A DNA stretch of 64,000 nucleotides from Diphasiastrum complanatum (GCA_029204225.1 CM055097.1:48444052-48508051), one strand, 5' to 3'; positions 43,563 through 54,863 are shown, counted from the first letter of the stretch. Translations and numbers: made by a program. The notes: generated from the letters alone by a model not told the origin.

Positions 43563-43709
43563 GTTGGAATTAATAAGACTAGAAATGGCCTTAAGAAGCT
43601 TTCCAACCCCCAGCTTGTGTTTCTAGAACTCTTCAAGGGTACAAGAGTTACTAGCTCAAAAATATATGTAATTAGCCAAGAGCATAAACAAAATGGAGAT
43701 ATCTATTAC

Positions 43710-43786
43710 CTCAGGGCAAAGAGCATTCACACGAATACCATGCTTACGAAACTTTGATAGAGCTCTTGTAAATAAAACAACGCCAC
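43710..43786 (-). CDS. NQR: NQR-like gene, exon d: SDR C-terminal GIRVNALCPE segment
   Basis: The exon has 77 nt. The frame continues K-G-G-V-V-L-F-T-R-A-L from exon c and ends GIRVNALCPE, the conserved SDR strand and PG-type turn (here PE) after the active-site helix. The acceptor is TTGCAG before GTGGCG; the donor is GTAATA, phase 0. A 403-bp hAT-type MITE lies 148 bp past the donor, followed by a copia element, in a 6.1 kb intron. Confidence 0.93.
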
Positions 43787-44229
43787 CTGCAAAAATGTCA
43801 AGAGGAAACAGTCAAAAAGTGATAGACAACAACAAAGTGCGCATAATAGCGAACAAGGAGTTTCAAGAAAAAAATGTAAGCATATAAAAAAGAACTGAAA
43901 TTCAACAGCTTTTCTTAGAATGGCAAATTAGCAATTAGCTTCAAGACTCTAAACTCTAGACATCATAATAAACAAGTAGAAAGTGAATGACCCTTCAGAA
44001 AACTCCACATTGATAGCAATTGATGTTCTTACATGATAAAATGAAGAATTTTTGTAATTAAATAACAACGCTTCACTAAGTAATGCCAAATATATGCATC
44101 TTATAAAGTATGCTTCTCTAGTTCAAATATTCATTATCATTAAGAGAAAAATCAGGCAATCTAGCATCATATCATATCGACCAAGCACTTCACTAGCTAT
44201 AAAAGTGTTTTACACTCAATGATTCTTAC
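43787..44229. other. Short intron between exons c and d
   Basis: 443 bp, AT-rich, no transposon. One of only three short introns (278, 443, 868 bp) in the window. Confidence 0.7.
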
Positions 44230-44335
44230 CTTTGCTACTAGAGTAGATAGGACCATCATGTGTGGGATAAAGCCCAGCAGCTGAAGCAAGATTTAGAATT
44301 ACTCCCCCATGACTTTCTTCCAGCATTGTTTGAAT
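44230..44335 (-). CDS. NQR: NQR-like gene, exon c: SDR catalytic Ser and Tyr-x3-Lys
   Basis: The exon has 35 codons plus one base. It carries VILNLASAAGLYP, with the catalytic Ser, and PIYSSSKG, with the Tyr-x3-Lys pair. The two motifs sit 14 residues apart (Ser to Tyr), normal for classical SDRs such as 15-hydroxyprostaglandin dehydrogenase. The acceptor is TTTTCAG; the donor is GTAAGA, phase 1. The next intron is short (443 bp) and shows no transposon. Confidence 0.93.
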
Positions 44336-44564
44336 CTGAAAAGTTCCATCAACTATTAAAAAATGTGGAAACTCACAGGCTGAGTGTTCTACAACTAAAA
44401 TAATATTCTAGCATGATATAGAAAATATTTGATCATTTCTATTCTATCACAAATGTGCTTACAAGAGGTTTTTCAAATAAACTTCAGGTTTTTTCTGATT
44501 TCTTCTTAAAGGTCATATTTTCCCTTCATTTCTCTTGATGGAATCAAAGAAAGTATATCGATAG

Positions 44565-46975
44565 TTGTGTTGCAGCGGATCGCGATCTGGAAGGATCTTG
44601 ATCCGGATCGAGCGTTCCGAGACCAAAAACGCTGTCCCGGAACGCAAATAAATTTTCAAATTGTTTTATGTGGGCCGCAAGCAAGCAGCCCGCGGCCCAC
44701 ATAAAAAAATTTGACTTGTGAGAGTTGGAGAGTGAGAGAGAGCAAAGGTGAGGAGGTGATGGTGGATTGTGGGCAGCGTGGAGTATCAATCTGTGCGTGA
44801 TCAAGCCGGTGGAAGCGACGAGGTGGTGGCATTTGTCTCCAAAACGATTTTAGGTAAGTTTTGAGTTCAAACCTTGGTGCCTCATAGAATAAGTTGTAGG
44901 TAACGTAATGAAGTGGTTTTCGGTTTCAAATCATCTGTATTGAACCCCACGGACATGCTCATGCTGTTAGTTTTTCCCATTTTTGCTTGTATCAAAACTA
45001 TGAATCTCATGCCCCTTTTCCGTGTGTTTTTTACTCTTTTCGCAAACTAGCTTATATCATCTGATTGAGGTGCAATTTTAGGCTAAACTGTGTTTCTTCA
45101 TGCCCACAAACATGCTTGTGCTGTTAATTTCGGTTTTTATCACTTGTAGAGAAAGTTTTCGGTGGCATGCCCAAATCACATGCATTTTGTAACTTGTAAG
45201 CAATTGATATTTGCATCACTCCGAATGTTGTTGCTACCAACAGAATACTGAAATGTGATTGTTTGCTTCCTCTTTTGCAAGTCTGAGTCACACGATCTGA
45301 TACATTGACAAATTTACATGATGCCGGTCCTTGGTAGAGGCATTTGGTCAAAGGTAGAGTTGACAGAGGGGGATGTGGCTACGCACCAGGGATCAGGTGC
45401 CCGCAGATGGAGATGCATGCATTGTGGCGGCATCTTCACTGGTTCTCTTACCAGGGTTAGGGCCCATTTGCTACGACTCACCAGGCCAGATGGGCGCGGG
45501 ATGGGCATATCCATTTGCCCTCGCATATCAGATGCAAAGGTGGAGAGATTGATGGACACATACGGGCGTGACGGTACATCTCTTGAGCCTTTGAGACCAT
45601 CTCAGAGTGTTGTTCATGGGTCAGTGGCAGGAGCAGGGACTAGAGCAGGTTGAGGACATGGTGCAGGTGTAGGGTCTAGAGCAGATGCAGAGGCAAGGCC
45701 TAGTCACATGGGGGGAGATGTTCCTAGAGCTACCATCACACATGCAGCCTCTCCTCCAGTTGTTCCTTCAACAGCAGGTCCATCTCGTCTAGCGTCGTCA
45801 TCAGCTGATGACGCACCATTTACAGAGCTAGATCATGCCACAGGGGGCCGCAGCGATGCATCAGGCGATGCTCCACAGTCAGACACACCTTCAGCACGCC
45901 CATCTGTTGTTTCTGGTGGGCGTTCTAGACCAGGAGAGTCCTTTGTGCAGCAGAGAGCAGTTAGGGCTAGGCAGCAGACCTTGGACCGAGGTGCGTGGCA
46001 GAGCCATCATCATGCCCTGTGTACCCGACGGATTGGCCAGCTGTTCTATGAGTGTGGCATTCCTTTGGCTGTTGCAGACACTTGGATCTTTAAGGACACT
46101 TGCCTTTAGATTGCAGCAGCTGATTCCTCATGGAGGCCTCCGAGGAGAGAGGCATTGTGCACGACCATGCTACGACAGGAGGAGGAGACCATCACACGGG
46201 AGCTGAGCTCCATCCGCACAACGTGGCAGACGTAAGAATTTGTTGCTACTCTTTACCACTTAATTTTTTTCACTCTACAAATTACCACAATGTTTGCAAG
46301 TGCACATGTCTAAGAAATGTTGTATTTTTGCAGCTATGGATGCTCGATATTGAGCGATGGATGGACTGACACTCGTCAGTGATCTGTCGTCAATATCCTA
46401 GTGTCTTGCCCAATTGGCACAGTCTTCCTACAAGACGTGGATGCTACTCGAGCTGGTGGAGCCATCACGGCCGAGTTCATCTATGAGGAAGTCATCTATG
46501 TAGTGCAGGAGATTGGGGCAAAGCACGTGGTTCAAGTTGTCACAGACAACGGCTCGAACCGCAGACTAATGGGAGAGATGGTGATGAGGGAGCACCCGAG
46601 TATTGTGTGGACCCCATGTGCTGCACATTGCATCGACCTTCTCATTCAGGACATGGTTGCACTTCCATGGAAAATGATTTCATTTCACACAATAATGTAG
46701 AAAATGATATAATAGTGAAAAATAACTTGATGGTAGAAAATCACTCAATGCTTTGAAAATGGACGACAATGGTCTTGAAATCGATGGAAAACTTGATAAA
46801 TGAACTACTCTTGAAAAAACCTTCCATTTGATACCCATATTGGCATTAAAAAGATTTCAAAAAAAAAACATTCCGAGGAACCCTAATGGGAAATCCTGGA
46901 ACGTGATCCGGAATGTGATCCGGAATGTGATCGAAATCGCGTTCCGGATCGTGGCCTGCAACTTTGATCGATGGT
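44565..46975 (+). mobile_element. hAT element with truncated transposase gene
   Basis: The coding region (below) is flanked by GATC/CCGGAA-rich subterminal repeats: left 44572-44650 (GGATCGCGATC, GATCCGGATCGAGCG), right about 46880-46965 (GTGATCCGGAAT repeated twice, then CGCGTTCCGGATCG). The ends share GTTGCAG: left GTGTTGCAGCGGATCG, right (reversed) AAAGTTGCAGGCCACGATC. Exact termini and target duplication are not clear. It lies in the 10.6 kb intron between exons b and c, antisense to the host gene. Confidence 0.75.
45318..46700 (+). pseudogene. hAT transposase: BED zinc finger and DUF659, C-terminus lost
   Basis: 45318-45653: WRCMHCGGIFTGSLTRVRAH, a BED-type zinc finger. Stops and shifts follow (45654-45707), then RRIGQLFYECGIPLAVAD. 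A small intron 46232-46333 (GTAAG...TTTGCAG, 102 bp) separates RTTWQT from GCSILSDGWTD. The DUF659 part has two acidic catalytic candidates, D in SDGWTD and D in VVTDNGSN, then PCAAHCIDLLIQDM. It ends at 46700 without the C-terminal region holding the catalytic Glu and the dimerisation domain. Inactive. Confidence 0.85.
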
Positions 46976-48129
46976 TTATATCCTATCACGCCATTTCTAC
47001 TATTCTCATTGCATTTATACTCAACATTGTGTATCATTTACTTTGCTATTCTTTAAAGAATCCCAAACTCTGTAACTCAAAATATGGTTAATTTTCAACT
47101 TCAATTTGTCAGATGTCCCATGAAAATTAAAAAATGTTTCAAAAATGCTACAACACTTTCATAAAGCCTCCCACTCAATGACAAGAAATTTAATGATTTG
47201 CTAGGCAAAATAGAGAACACAAGGAAAACAACATGAAACTATATAGATATGTTTACTTATTAGAATGGGCTAATGATGTTATATCGTTGCACTTGGAACC
47301 TTCTTAAATTGTATAGATCCCTAGAGTACTTAACTAGTTACATTGGCTCCATCTTAGGTTATTTGGTTAATTTCAAGTCATGTGGGCATGACGTTTTAGT
47401 GTGGTTCACAAAGGACTCTCAATCCCTAACCCTAATACAAACTCCAAAAGGAATAAATACTTGTCCTCTCATTTAGATCGTTGAGTGTTATAAGGACCTA
47501 GAAATTCTCTATAGAACACTACGAGCATTGTTCCTTTTGGACAATGGTATACAATAGTTCATTGTTGAGTATTTTGAGATCCGAATTGAACAATAATCTT
47601 CAATTTCTAGTGTGTTCTCCACACTTTTAAATGTATGTTGTTTGATTGTTTTTGCTTTGCGGCTATTTTTTGGTGGTTATTTTTCGCTCTGTGGCTATTT
47701 TTCGCTATCTTTGGTGGCAATTTTAATGGACTGTTAGAAGTAGCACTTCTGCTACACTGGGCAGCCAGTTTTGCAAAACAAAAAAACATTAGTAGATGTA
47801 ATTCTAGTCAATCTCCAAAACATTTGGCCCCAGTTCTAGCGGCTACATATGGCGGCAATTCTAGTGGCTATTTTGGCGGCAGTTCAACAAATTTTAGCCT
47901 CCTATTTGGTAATAGTTCTGGCATATCTTTTGCAAATTTTTCAACCACATTTGGCAGTAATTTGGTGGCAATTTGGCCTATCTTTGACGGATAGCCAACA
48001 CCTTTCCCAGTCTTACATGGCGGCTATTTTTTACCTTTTTGCTGATTCTCTAGGGCTTTGTCCAGCCCTATTGTAGGGCCTACATTGGGGTGACAATTCT
48101 ACTATCTCAAAGTTTGTGCTTCTTCCGTA
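46976..48129. repeat. Intron sequence with GGCGGCAATTCTAGTGGCTA-like low-complexity region
   Basis: 47635-48030 repeats TTTTTGGTGGTTATTTTTCG, GGCGGCAATTCTAGTGGCTA and TTTGGCGGCAG-like words on the plus strand. It may be the leader of the copia gag that follows. 46976-47634 shows nothing recognisable. Confidence 0.5.
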
Positions 48130-48262
48130 CTCCCTATAGCATGGCTTGTGGCTCTACATTTGCTTCTCAGTCAGACAAGACCCCTCAATCTTCTAGTATC
48201 AACTTTCTTGTTCAGCAGTTTCTGTCAAAATTTGACCCACAAATTCTAGATGGAGTTAACTA
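48130..48262 (+). pseudogene. Copia gag N-terminal fragment, plus strand
   Basis: MACGSTFASQSDKTPQSSSI then [10 protein letters not shown], the copia gag start pattern (LDGxNYxxW), stops after 44 codons where it meets a minus-strand copia. Confidence 0.55.
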
Positions 48263-49850
48263 GACTTTTGAAACTTTTCTTTGGCAAGTCCTTTGGTAAA
48301 GATATCCACAACTTGCTCTTCCGTAGGGCAATAGATAAGCTCCACTTCACCACTCTGAATCTTCTCTCAAATAAAGTGTTGTTGTATTTCTATGTGCTTT
48401 GTCCTACTGTGAAAAACTTGATTCTTCGCCAATTTGATACAACTCTGATTATCGCACTGAAATATTGTAAGTGTATCATGTATCATATGTAGATCATGTA
48501 GAATTCTTCGTAACCATGTTGCTTCACTTGCTGCACTCGTCGTAGCCCGATACTTGGCCTCTATAGATGATATGCAATAGTATGCTGCTTCTTTGAACTC
48601 CAAGAAATAGCACCAGAACCAAGACTAAAAACATAACCTGTAGTAGATCTTTGGTCTTCTGCATCTCCGACCCAATCAACATCCGCATCTCCGACCCAAT
48701 CAGCATCCAGAAATCCATTCCGGAATGCAGTCTTCACAGCCATTTGTTGAATATCCCATCCAAACTGAGTAGTTGACTTAGCAACTGGTGCAAAAGTTTC
48801 TTTACAGTCAATCCCTTCTTGTTGAGCCTAACATTCTGCCACCAATCTTGCCTTATGTTAATCTACAGGACCATCTGATTTGTACTTATTTCTATAGACC
48901 CACTTGCATCCAATGGCCTTTTTACCTATCGGTAATTGAACAAGGCTCGAAGTCTTGTTTTTCATGATTGAGTCGTACTCCTCATCCATTGCTTTCCTCC
49001 AAATGTCCTCTTTTTCAGCCTCCCTAAAAGTAGATGGATCCTTGGTTTCCAATACTATGTCCATATATGCAAAGTGTACATACCCATCCTCATGATGATC
49101 CTTCTATCGATCCTGATCTTCATGTTGCTTTTCAAGCCTAGCCGATCTCCTAGTCCCGTGTGTATTGGACTCTCCCTGTTTCCATAATGACACTATCCTT
49201 GATAGTCTCATAGTACCATCTAGGCAATCTTCTATTATCTGACGTAGGATGCTTCCTGGCTGGTAAAGTAGATGAATAAGTATCTCATATACTTGATCTC
49301 TCCTTCCTCTTTCCTTTCTCAACCAAGGTCACTCTAGGTACTTGGATTGGTGTAGGCGGTACACGTGCTGAGTTAGGCTCCTGTAATGACTCCTCACACA
49401 AGATAGGAATTTCTCCATCTTGCTTCCTATCATAAGACATCTTTGTATCTTTATGAGATCCATCCTCATCAAAGATCACATCCCTACTTATGATGACTTT
49501 CTTACCCTCCAAGTCATAAAACCTGTATCCCTTCTCTTGACTTTCACATCCAAGGCCGCCTTAGAATCCAATTTACTCCTTGAATCCTTAGGTATGTGAG
49601 CATAAGCAATACTTCCAAACACTCTCACATGACTTACATCTGGTTTCCGATCCGTGTAAGCTTCCTCTGGAGTTTGACTCTCTACAACCTGTGTAGGACT
49701 TCGATTCAAAAGTTAAACCGCCATCTTGACAGCTTCACCCAGATTCTTACTCTTGAGCATACTCCTCGCAATTTCTACAATAGACCGGTTCTTCCTTTTC
49801 ACAACTTCATCTTGTTGAGGCATGTCCGTGCTTGCAAATTGTCTTGATCC
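48263..49850 (-). mobile_element. Copia C-type fragment, minus strand
   Basis: Broken pol: integrase end NRSPTQVVESQTPEEAYTD and VSHVRVFGSIAYAHIPKDSR (49709 leftwards), SRDVIFDEDGSHKDTKM, RT start RKAMDEEYDSIMKNKTSSL and IGKKAIGCKWVYRNKYKSD, then deletion to RNase H ([57 protein letters not shown]). The integrase zinc region and RT core are missing. At its left, TCTAGAATTTGTGGGTCAAA resembles the end of the copia C LTR. Confidence 0.85.
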
Positions 49851-50229
49851 TTGCAAAACACCTTAAATTCCGAGCGTAGTATCTTGATTTTTGTCTGTTT
49901 CTTTCTATAGGAATTCGGTGGGCCTTCAACAGATACGACTTAACCTTTCTGGTTCAGAGGTTGCACCAAAATCATGGAGCCTTTTGCCCCTTCCGTGAGC
50001 CGCGTTCCGGGATCCCGTCCCCGGACGCCTAGCCGCCCACGAATCCAAGTGCTCCCCCTTACCCGCAAAGGGGCTAGTACTAGGGGACATTAAACACTTA
50101 GACATTTACCACTTATATCCACTTTGAACAAAGTCCCACTTCTACTTATGGGATTTCTTTGAGCGTGGGCTGTTGCTCCACTTTCATGCCCTCCAATATC
50201 GCCCCTGATTCATGACTTTATCGAAAATA
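49851..50229. other. Unassigned intron sequence
   Basis: GC-rich patch GTTCCGGGATCCCGTCCCCGG near 49998-50020 recalls the hAT subterminal motif. Otherwise not recognised. Confidence 0.4.
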
Positions 50230-50908
50230 GTTGGCAACAATAGCAATCAGCTTTTTGCCTTTAGCTTTTGCTTTTTGGCATTTGGCTTTTCACAAGTCAT
50301 AAAGAAAGTATTTAAGTAGCCTGGCGCCCCACAATAGATTCATTCCATTGTATAGAGCTTTGCTCATTCCTCTATAATCCAAATATGTTTTGGGGTGGGG
50401 AAGTTAAGTCAGCGGTTTATCTTTTGAATCGAAGTCCTACAAAGGTTGTAGAGAATCGGACTCTAGAGGAAGCTTACACGATATGGAAACCTTATGTGAG
50501 TCATTTGAGGGTTTTTGGAAGTATTGCATATGCACATACCTAAGGATTCAAAGAGCAAATTGGATTCAAAGGCGACCAAGTGTTTATTTCTTGGATATGA
50601 TAGTCAAGAGAAGGGATACAGGTTGTATGACTTGGAGGGTAAGAAAGCCATCATAAGCAGGGATGTGATCTTTGATGAGGATGGATCTCATAAAAATACA
50701 AAGATATTTTATGATAGGAAGCAAGATGGAGAAATTCCTATCGTGTGATGAGTCATTACAAGAGCCTAAATCAGCATGTGTACCGCCTACACCAATCCAA
50801 GTACCTAGAGTGACCATTGGTGAGAATATCACCCCAGTTAGACAAGATGGTATTTGCAGATTTTCATTGGTCCACATTTGCCCTAAAACGTCTTTGAAGG
50901 GCAATTGA
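50230..50908 (+). mobile_element. Copia C-type fragment, plus strand
   Basis: 50260-50385 matches, in reverse, part of the copia C LTR at 23.7 kb (GAGCTTTGCTCATTCCTCTA). Then integrase-end sequence KSAVYLLNRSPTKVVENRT, VSHLRVFGSIAYAH, SKLDSKATKCLFLGYDSQEK, IISRDVIFDEDGSHKNTK. A frameshift near 50540 and a stop at 50746 break it. Truncated at both sides. Confidence 0.82.
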
Positions 50909-51512
50909 AAAGCATTTGACGTGGGTTTGAAAATCTCACACTTGCTTTTGGAAAATTCTAGAAAGAGAACACGTGCATTTTTAAACTTCTAGAAAGAGAC
51001 GTTTCTAGAGAGAGAGAGCGCGCTCAATGTATGCACACGAAACCATCGCTGCTACTGCACCTTGCTAAACACTGCTTCTTTACAAACAAGGTTGCTGCTC
51101 CATTCTTTCAAGAATAGAGTTATGTTCCTCCCTCGTTGAAGCTGTTCGCCCCCTCTCCAAGAAGCAAGAACAAGTTTATGAATGGGATTTGGCTTAGACA
51201 ATGGCATCTTCATGGGGATTCACGGGCTCCTCTTTCTTTCTTTCAGGGACACGTTGCCACCATAGCATTTGCTTGAAGCCAATTGGTAAGCCATGAGGAG
51301 TGAGAAAATCTAACAAAGAAGCATGGGAGCGATGGCGAGCATTGCAGGCAGCAGAAGCGCCAATTTCCTTTCATGAGACAGCAGCAGCTTCCGCTCATAC
51401 TGGTATATGGAGCAGGGGCAACAGAGCGGGGAGAAGAGCAGAAGAGGAAGGAAAGACAGAGCAAGAGATAGCGTGAGGGAGATGGAGGATATGAATGATG
51501 ATGCGGCTGTCC

Positions 51513-51518
<6 letters not shown>
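50909..51518. other. Unassigned intron sequence left of LINE L10
   Basis: No family recognised. A CTTTCTTTC run at about 51232-51243 may be an old plus-strand LINE tail. Confidence 0.4.
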
Positions 51519-51560
<42 letters not shown>

Positions 51561-51570
51561 AAGAAAGAAA
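51519..51570. repeat. (GA)n(GAAA)n tract, LINE L10 tail
   Basis: About 38 bp of GA followed by GAAA repeats and GCTTTATTAACGTC, the reversed LINE terminus. Confidence 0.9.
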
Positions 51571-51798
51571 GCTTTATTAACGTCTTTTCCATGCCAAAGG
51601 CGTATAAGACGAACAAGTACATCAACTAAGTTGGACACAAGACGGATCAGTGCCGTCAAAGCAGAAAAAAACAAACTAACTAACTAGGAAGAGAGTCAAA
51701 TAGCCAGGATTATATGGTACGTAGACCATTTACATGTTCAACTGGACATCTCTTCATTTCTCTATCTCAAATCCTATCTCATCTTTAACTATAGGCCT

Positions 51799-52719
51799 TC
51801 AATCTACCAGTCTGATAATACCATCACAATAGATAAGCTGTTTACCAGTTGATAGAGCTTCTTGTCTTGCCTTCTTACGTTCTTGAACTTGGATGAAGGT
51901 AAGATCTTCGTCCAGGTAGATTTTGATTTCCCGCAATTTCAATCTCTTCCCTAGAACTTCACGCCGGTGAGACACTGATGTGAAGCGGATGACAAGAGTA
52001 TCCAGGTCCTTCTTAGGTCGCCAGGCAGTTTCCATTCCTTTGCTATGGTGTTGAAGATTTCCTTCCAAAAACTTCTCAGCTTCTGCAACACCATTTTGAG
52101 AGTTTGGAATACCTCTAACACGAACATTGAGATCTTTATGCTCTCGCAGACGACTCTCAGTGAACGTGGCTGAGATAAGCGAAGGTGAAGGCGGAGGTGG
52201 AGAGATAATTGGCGACGAACCTTTAAGCAAATTTGCCCATGACTGAACAGCCATATGGTGTTGTTCCACCTGATTTTCGAGCTGCTGGATTTTTGCCGAA
52301 GTAGCGTTTTGGGAAGAGGCTTCACTTTTTATAATTGTAACTTCGTTCTTGAGTTCTTGAATGGAAGTATCCAACTTTTGAAGATGCGATTGCACTCCTA
52401 GAAGCAGGGAATCATGAGAAGCCAGTTGCTCTCTGTGATTGTTGAGGTATTCAAATAGACGGAGTTGATCATCCCGAAGAAGTTTGACCAATGCATATGG
52501 AGGGAGAGAAACAGGTGCTTCTGGAGTGTTTGGAGTCAAGGGAATAGCTCCAGTAGTTTCACTATTGTCAAGAATAGGGTTTGATGGGGAGATAGGAACC
52601 GCAACAAGCATAGAAGGAGGAGGGGTAGGTGGATCTGGCTGTAAGGAAGATGTTGAAGCAGTGTTGGAGACGGAGGATGGTTCAAAAGTGGTGGCAACGA
52701 CTCCTTTGCGACGTGGCAT
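51799..52719 (-). CDS. LINE ORF1 protein (L1 ORF1p-like), 306 codons, intact
   Basis: Starts MPRRKGVVATTF. Residues 1-75 are Pro/Ser/Thr-rich, about 80-165 form a predicted coiled coil (LVKLLRDDQLRLFEYLNNHR, LQKLDTSIQELKNEVTIIKS, KIQQLENQVEQHH), about 200-265 an RRM-like region (NVRVRGIPNSQNG ... LVIRFTSVSHRREVLG), and about 265-306 a basic C-terminal part (FIQVQERKKARQEALS). This order matches L1-type ORF1p, a trimeric RNA-binding chaperone. No stop or shift; a decayed homologue lies at 56.48-56.80 kb. Chosen start: first ATG in frame after the leader. Confidence 0.88.
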   Translation of the reverse strand: MPRRKGVVATTFEPSSVSNTASTSSLQPDPPTPPPSMLVAVPISPSNPILDNSETTGAIPLTPNTPEAPVSLPPYALVKLLRDDQLRLFEYLNNHREQLASHDSLLLGVQSHLQKLDTSIQELKNEVTIIKSEASSQNATSAKIQQLENQVEQHHMAVQSWANLLKGSSPIISPPPPSPSLISATFTESRLREHKDLNVRVRGIPNSQNGVAEAEKFLEGNLQHHSKGMETAWRPKKDLDTLVIRFTSVSHRREVLGKRLKLREIKIYLDEDLTFIQVQERKKARQEALSTGKQLIYCDGIIRLVD

Positions 52720-53106
52720 TATGAGGGATCCAGCAGATCAGCGATGAGGGACAACAGGTGCGATGGAAGACAGCGATAGATGGAGCAGGTGCGATGGAGG
52801 AAGGGCGATGGAGGACGATCAGATAAGACGGCGATCTGAGAAAGAGCAATGGAACTGATCTGATGGACAGCAAGCCGAGTAGCAGGGGCAGTTCCGCTCA
52901 GGGCAGCATTGATGGAGGCGGCATCAATGGGCAGTTCCGCAAGGCAGCAGATCGTCTGAAGCATTGGCGAGGGCACCCTATGAGCAGCAGGGCACCGGCG
53001 ATGGGCAGTGATGGAGAACTGCAGGTGGAGCGCCTTGCTGGAGCTGGTCGATGGAGCTAGGCCATCGCTGGCCTTTGGAGGTCTGCCATCGCTGGCCGCT
53101 GGCCGC

Positions 53107-53108
<2 letters not shown>

Positions 53109-53148
<40 letters not shown>
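53109..53148. repeat. (GA)n tract flanking the 5' side of LINE L10
   Basis: About 20 GA units directly beyond the L10 leader. Probably the pre-existing target repeat or an expanded target duplication. Confidence 0.88.
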
Positions 53149-53153
<5 letters not shown>

Positions 53154-53900
53154 ATTATAAATAATAAAATAAAATAAAAAACATTGTTGAGACCAAGTCT
53201 CTCGTCCTAAAATTGTAAAAAAATGATAATAGTAGCCATCATTTTACAACATATCAAAAGAAACACTATGATTAGCAAGAATCTACGCTACATGCTTCAA
53301 AAAACACTATTAGTAGAAGAAACTAAGGGATGAAGAAGCACAATGAAAGCAACAACCTTCTAGTGTTTTTGTCTAAAATCAGCTTCATCCCTAAAATCTG
53401 TTACTGCATGTGCATGCTTTTTGGCACGTCATTGGATCATTGTGACTACTCAATCTCCCCATTCTATACATATCTTAACTTGTTCATTTGACCAACTAAC
53501 AGTTCAACAACTGGATTTGTAAGATCAACAGCAACACTAATCCCAATTAAGTTGGACTCATAGGATAAAAAGTATTGATCCTTGAGTAATCATGCCCCTA
53601 ATCAACTATGACTGGCCAATCCTCCTACCACGCTTAGGTAGTCCATCTGGTGGTTAGTCCTTCACCTACTCAAAGTAGAAAGTCCTTTGGCCATTCAAAC
53701 GGTGAAATCAATCTTTAGACCACTCGAACCCCATTTGCTGAGTAAACAGTCCTTTGTTACCCGAAGTAGTTAGTTCTTGGAGAGCTCAGCACCCATGTTG
53801 GTTAACTAGAACATAAAGTCCTTACATCAAAATACAAATTATTTTGCAATGCATGCTACTAACGTAGCATCATTATAATGATTTTTTATATTATACTCTG

Positions 53901-53926
53901 GGGGACCAGCGCCGGCGCTGGACCCC
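53901..53926. repeat. GC-rich near-perfect palindrome
   Basis: The core CCAGCGCCGGCGCTGG (53906-53921) is a perfect 16-base palindrome extended by GGGGA/ACCCC arms with one mismatch pair. It stands out sharply from AT-rich surroundings. Confidence 0.9.
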
Positions 53927-54839
53927 TGGAGGCTGTTTTTTAATTCATTTTTTGCATTTCTTTTGCATACTCAGTTGTTTGTTATTTCCTCAAATTTGCT
54001 CAACAATCGGACATCAACACTATCTTCAAGCCTTTTGAACACAACGGCTATCAACAATCAAACATTTTCAAGCCTTTTGCAAAGATTAGTCATACTTTTT
54101 ATGGCCACTCCATAGGTATGACAAATAAAACATAATCCGAGTGTTACCCATACAGTAAAGTTTAAGTAACGCCTATTTTTAGAAATCGATTCAAAAAACA
54201 TTCATAGAAAGTCCATCTAGTAAGCTTTTGTACCTGGATGATGCTTTGAAATCATATCAATTACAAGCCATATTTGCTCATGTAGTTGACAAAAAAAACA
54301 TCATAATGAAATCTCGCTAATGGTGATTTAATCAAAATGCAGGAACCAATTGCTCGTTGTCAAATGCAAGACTTAATCTTATTTAGCTAGACATTTATGG
54401 ATCTACTATGTTACTACGGATCAGTATTTGCAATGAACTTGTGAAATAAATTGTTGGTCCAAGAGAATAGTCATAGAGGTATTTCTCATTTTCCATCATA
54501 GAAACAGGCATTTTCAAATTTCATCTAAAGATGAATCAGTTTATCTATAGCTAAAGCAGCCAGTAGTCACTTGGAGTTTTGTCATAGAGTAAAATAGCTT
54601 CTTGATAAATAGAGTCAAAAGGCTCCACATTGAATTTCACATAAACTTCACAACTCTAAATAATATGTCCTTAAAGTTCTCCCTTTCAAATTAAAAAGTG
54701 CATCCTCAAACACAGAGAGGTGAAGAAAGAAATGGAGAGAGGAGAGAGACAGAGGGAAGCAAAAAAAGAACTAGAAGTATTACCATCTTTCATGCAAAAC
54801 AATAAGAGAGTTGAGTATATCCAAGCATTCTACACAAAC

Positions 54840-54863
54840 AGACACACACACACACACACACAC
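54840..54863. repeat. (AC)n microsatellite
   Basis: About 12 AC units, the only AC-type tract of this size noticed in the window. Confidence 0.9.

Larger units (their letters stand above)
51519..53148 (-). mobile_element. LINE derivative L10: 5' region, ORF1 and 3' end, no ORF2
   Basis: On the minus strand: a GC-rich leader (about 53108-52720), a complete ORF1 (52719-51799), then a short unique stretch and the family 3' end (rc CGCCTTTGGCATGGAAAAGA, CGTTAATAAAGC) with a GAAA/GA tail at 51519-51570. ORF2 is entirely absent. The 5' side abuts another GA tract (53109-53148), so the copy is flanked by CT/GA repeats on both ends. It could only move by using ORF2 protein from another copy. Confidence 0.85.

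Noticed and set aside
45124-45559. Minus-strand ORFs across the BED-finger region
   Set aside because: They are antisense shadows of the plus-strand hAT transposase; no family features.
53909-53921. GC-rich palindrome as a terminator
   Set aside because: No U-run or gene end nearby, and factor-independent hairpin terminators are not expected in plant nuclear introns.
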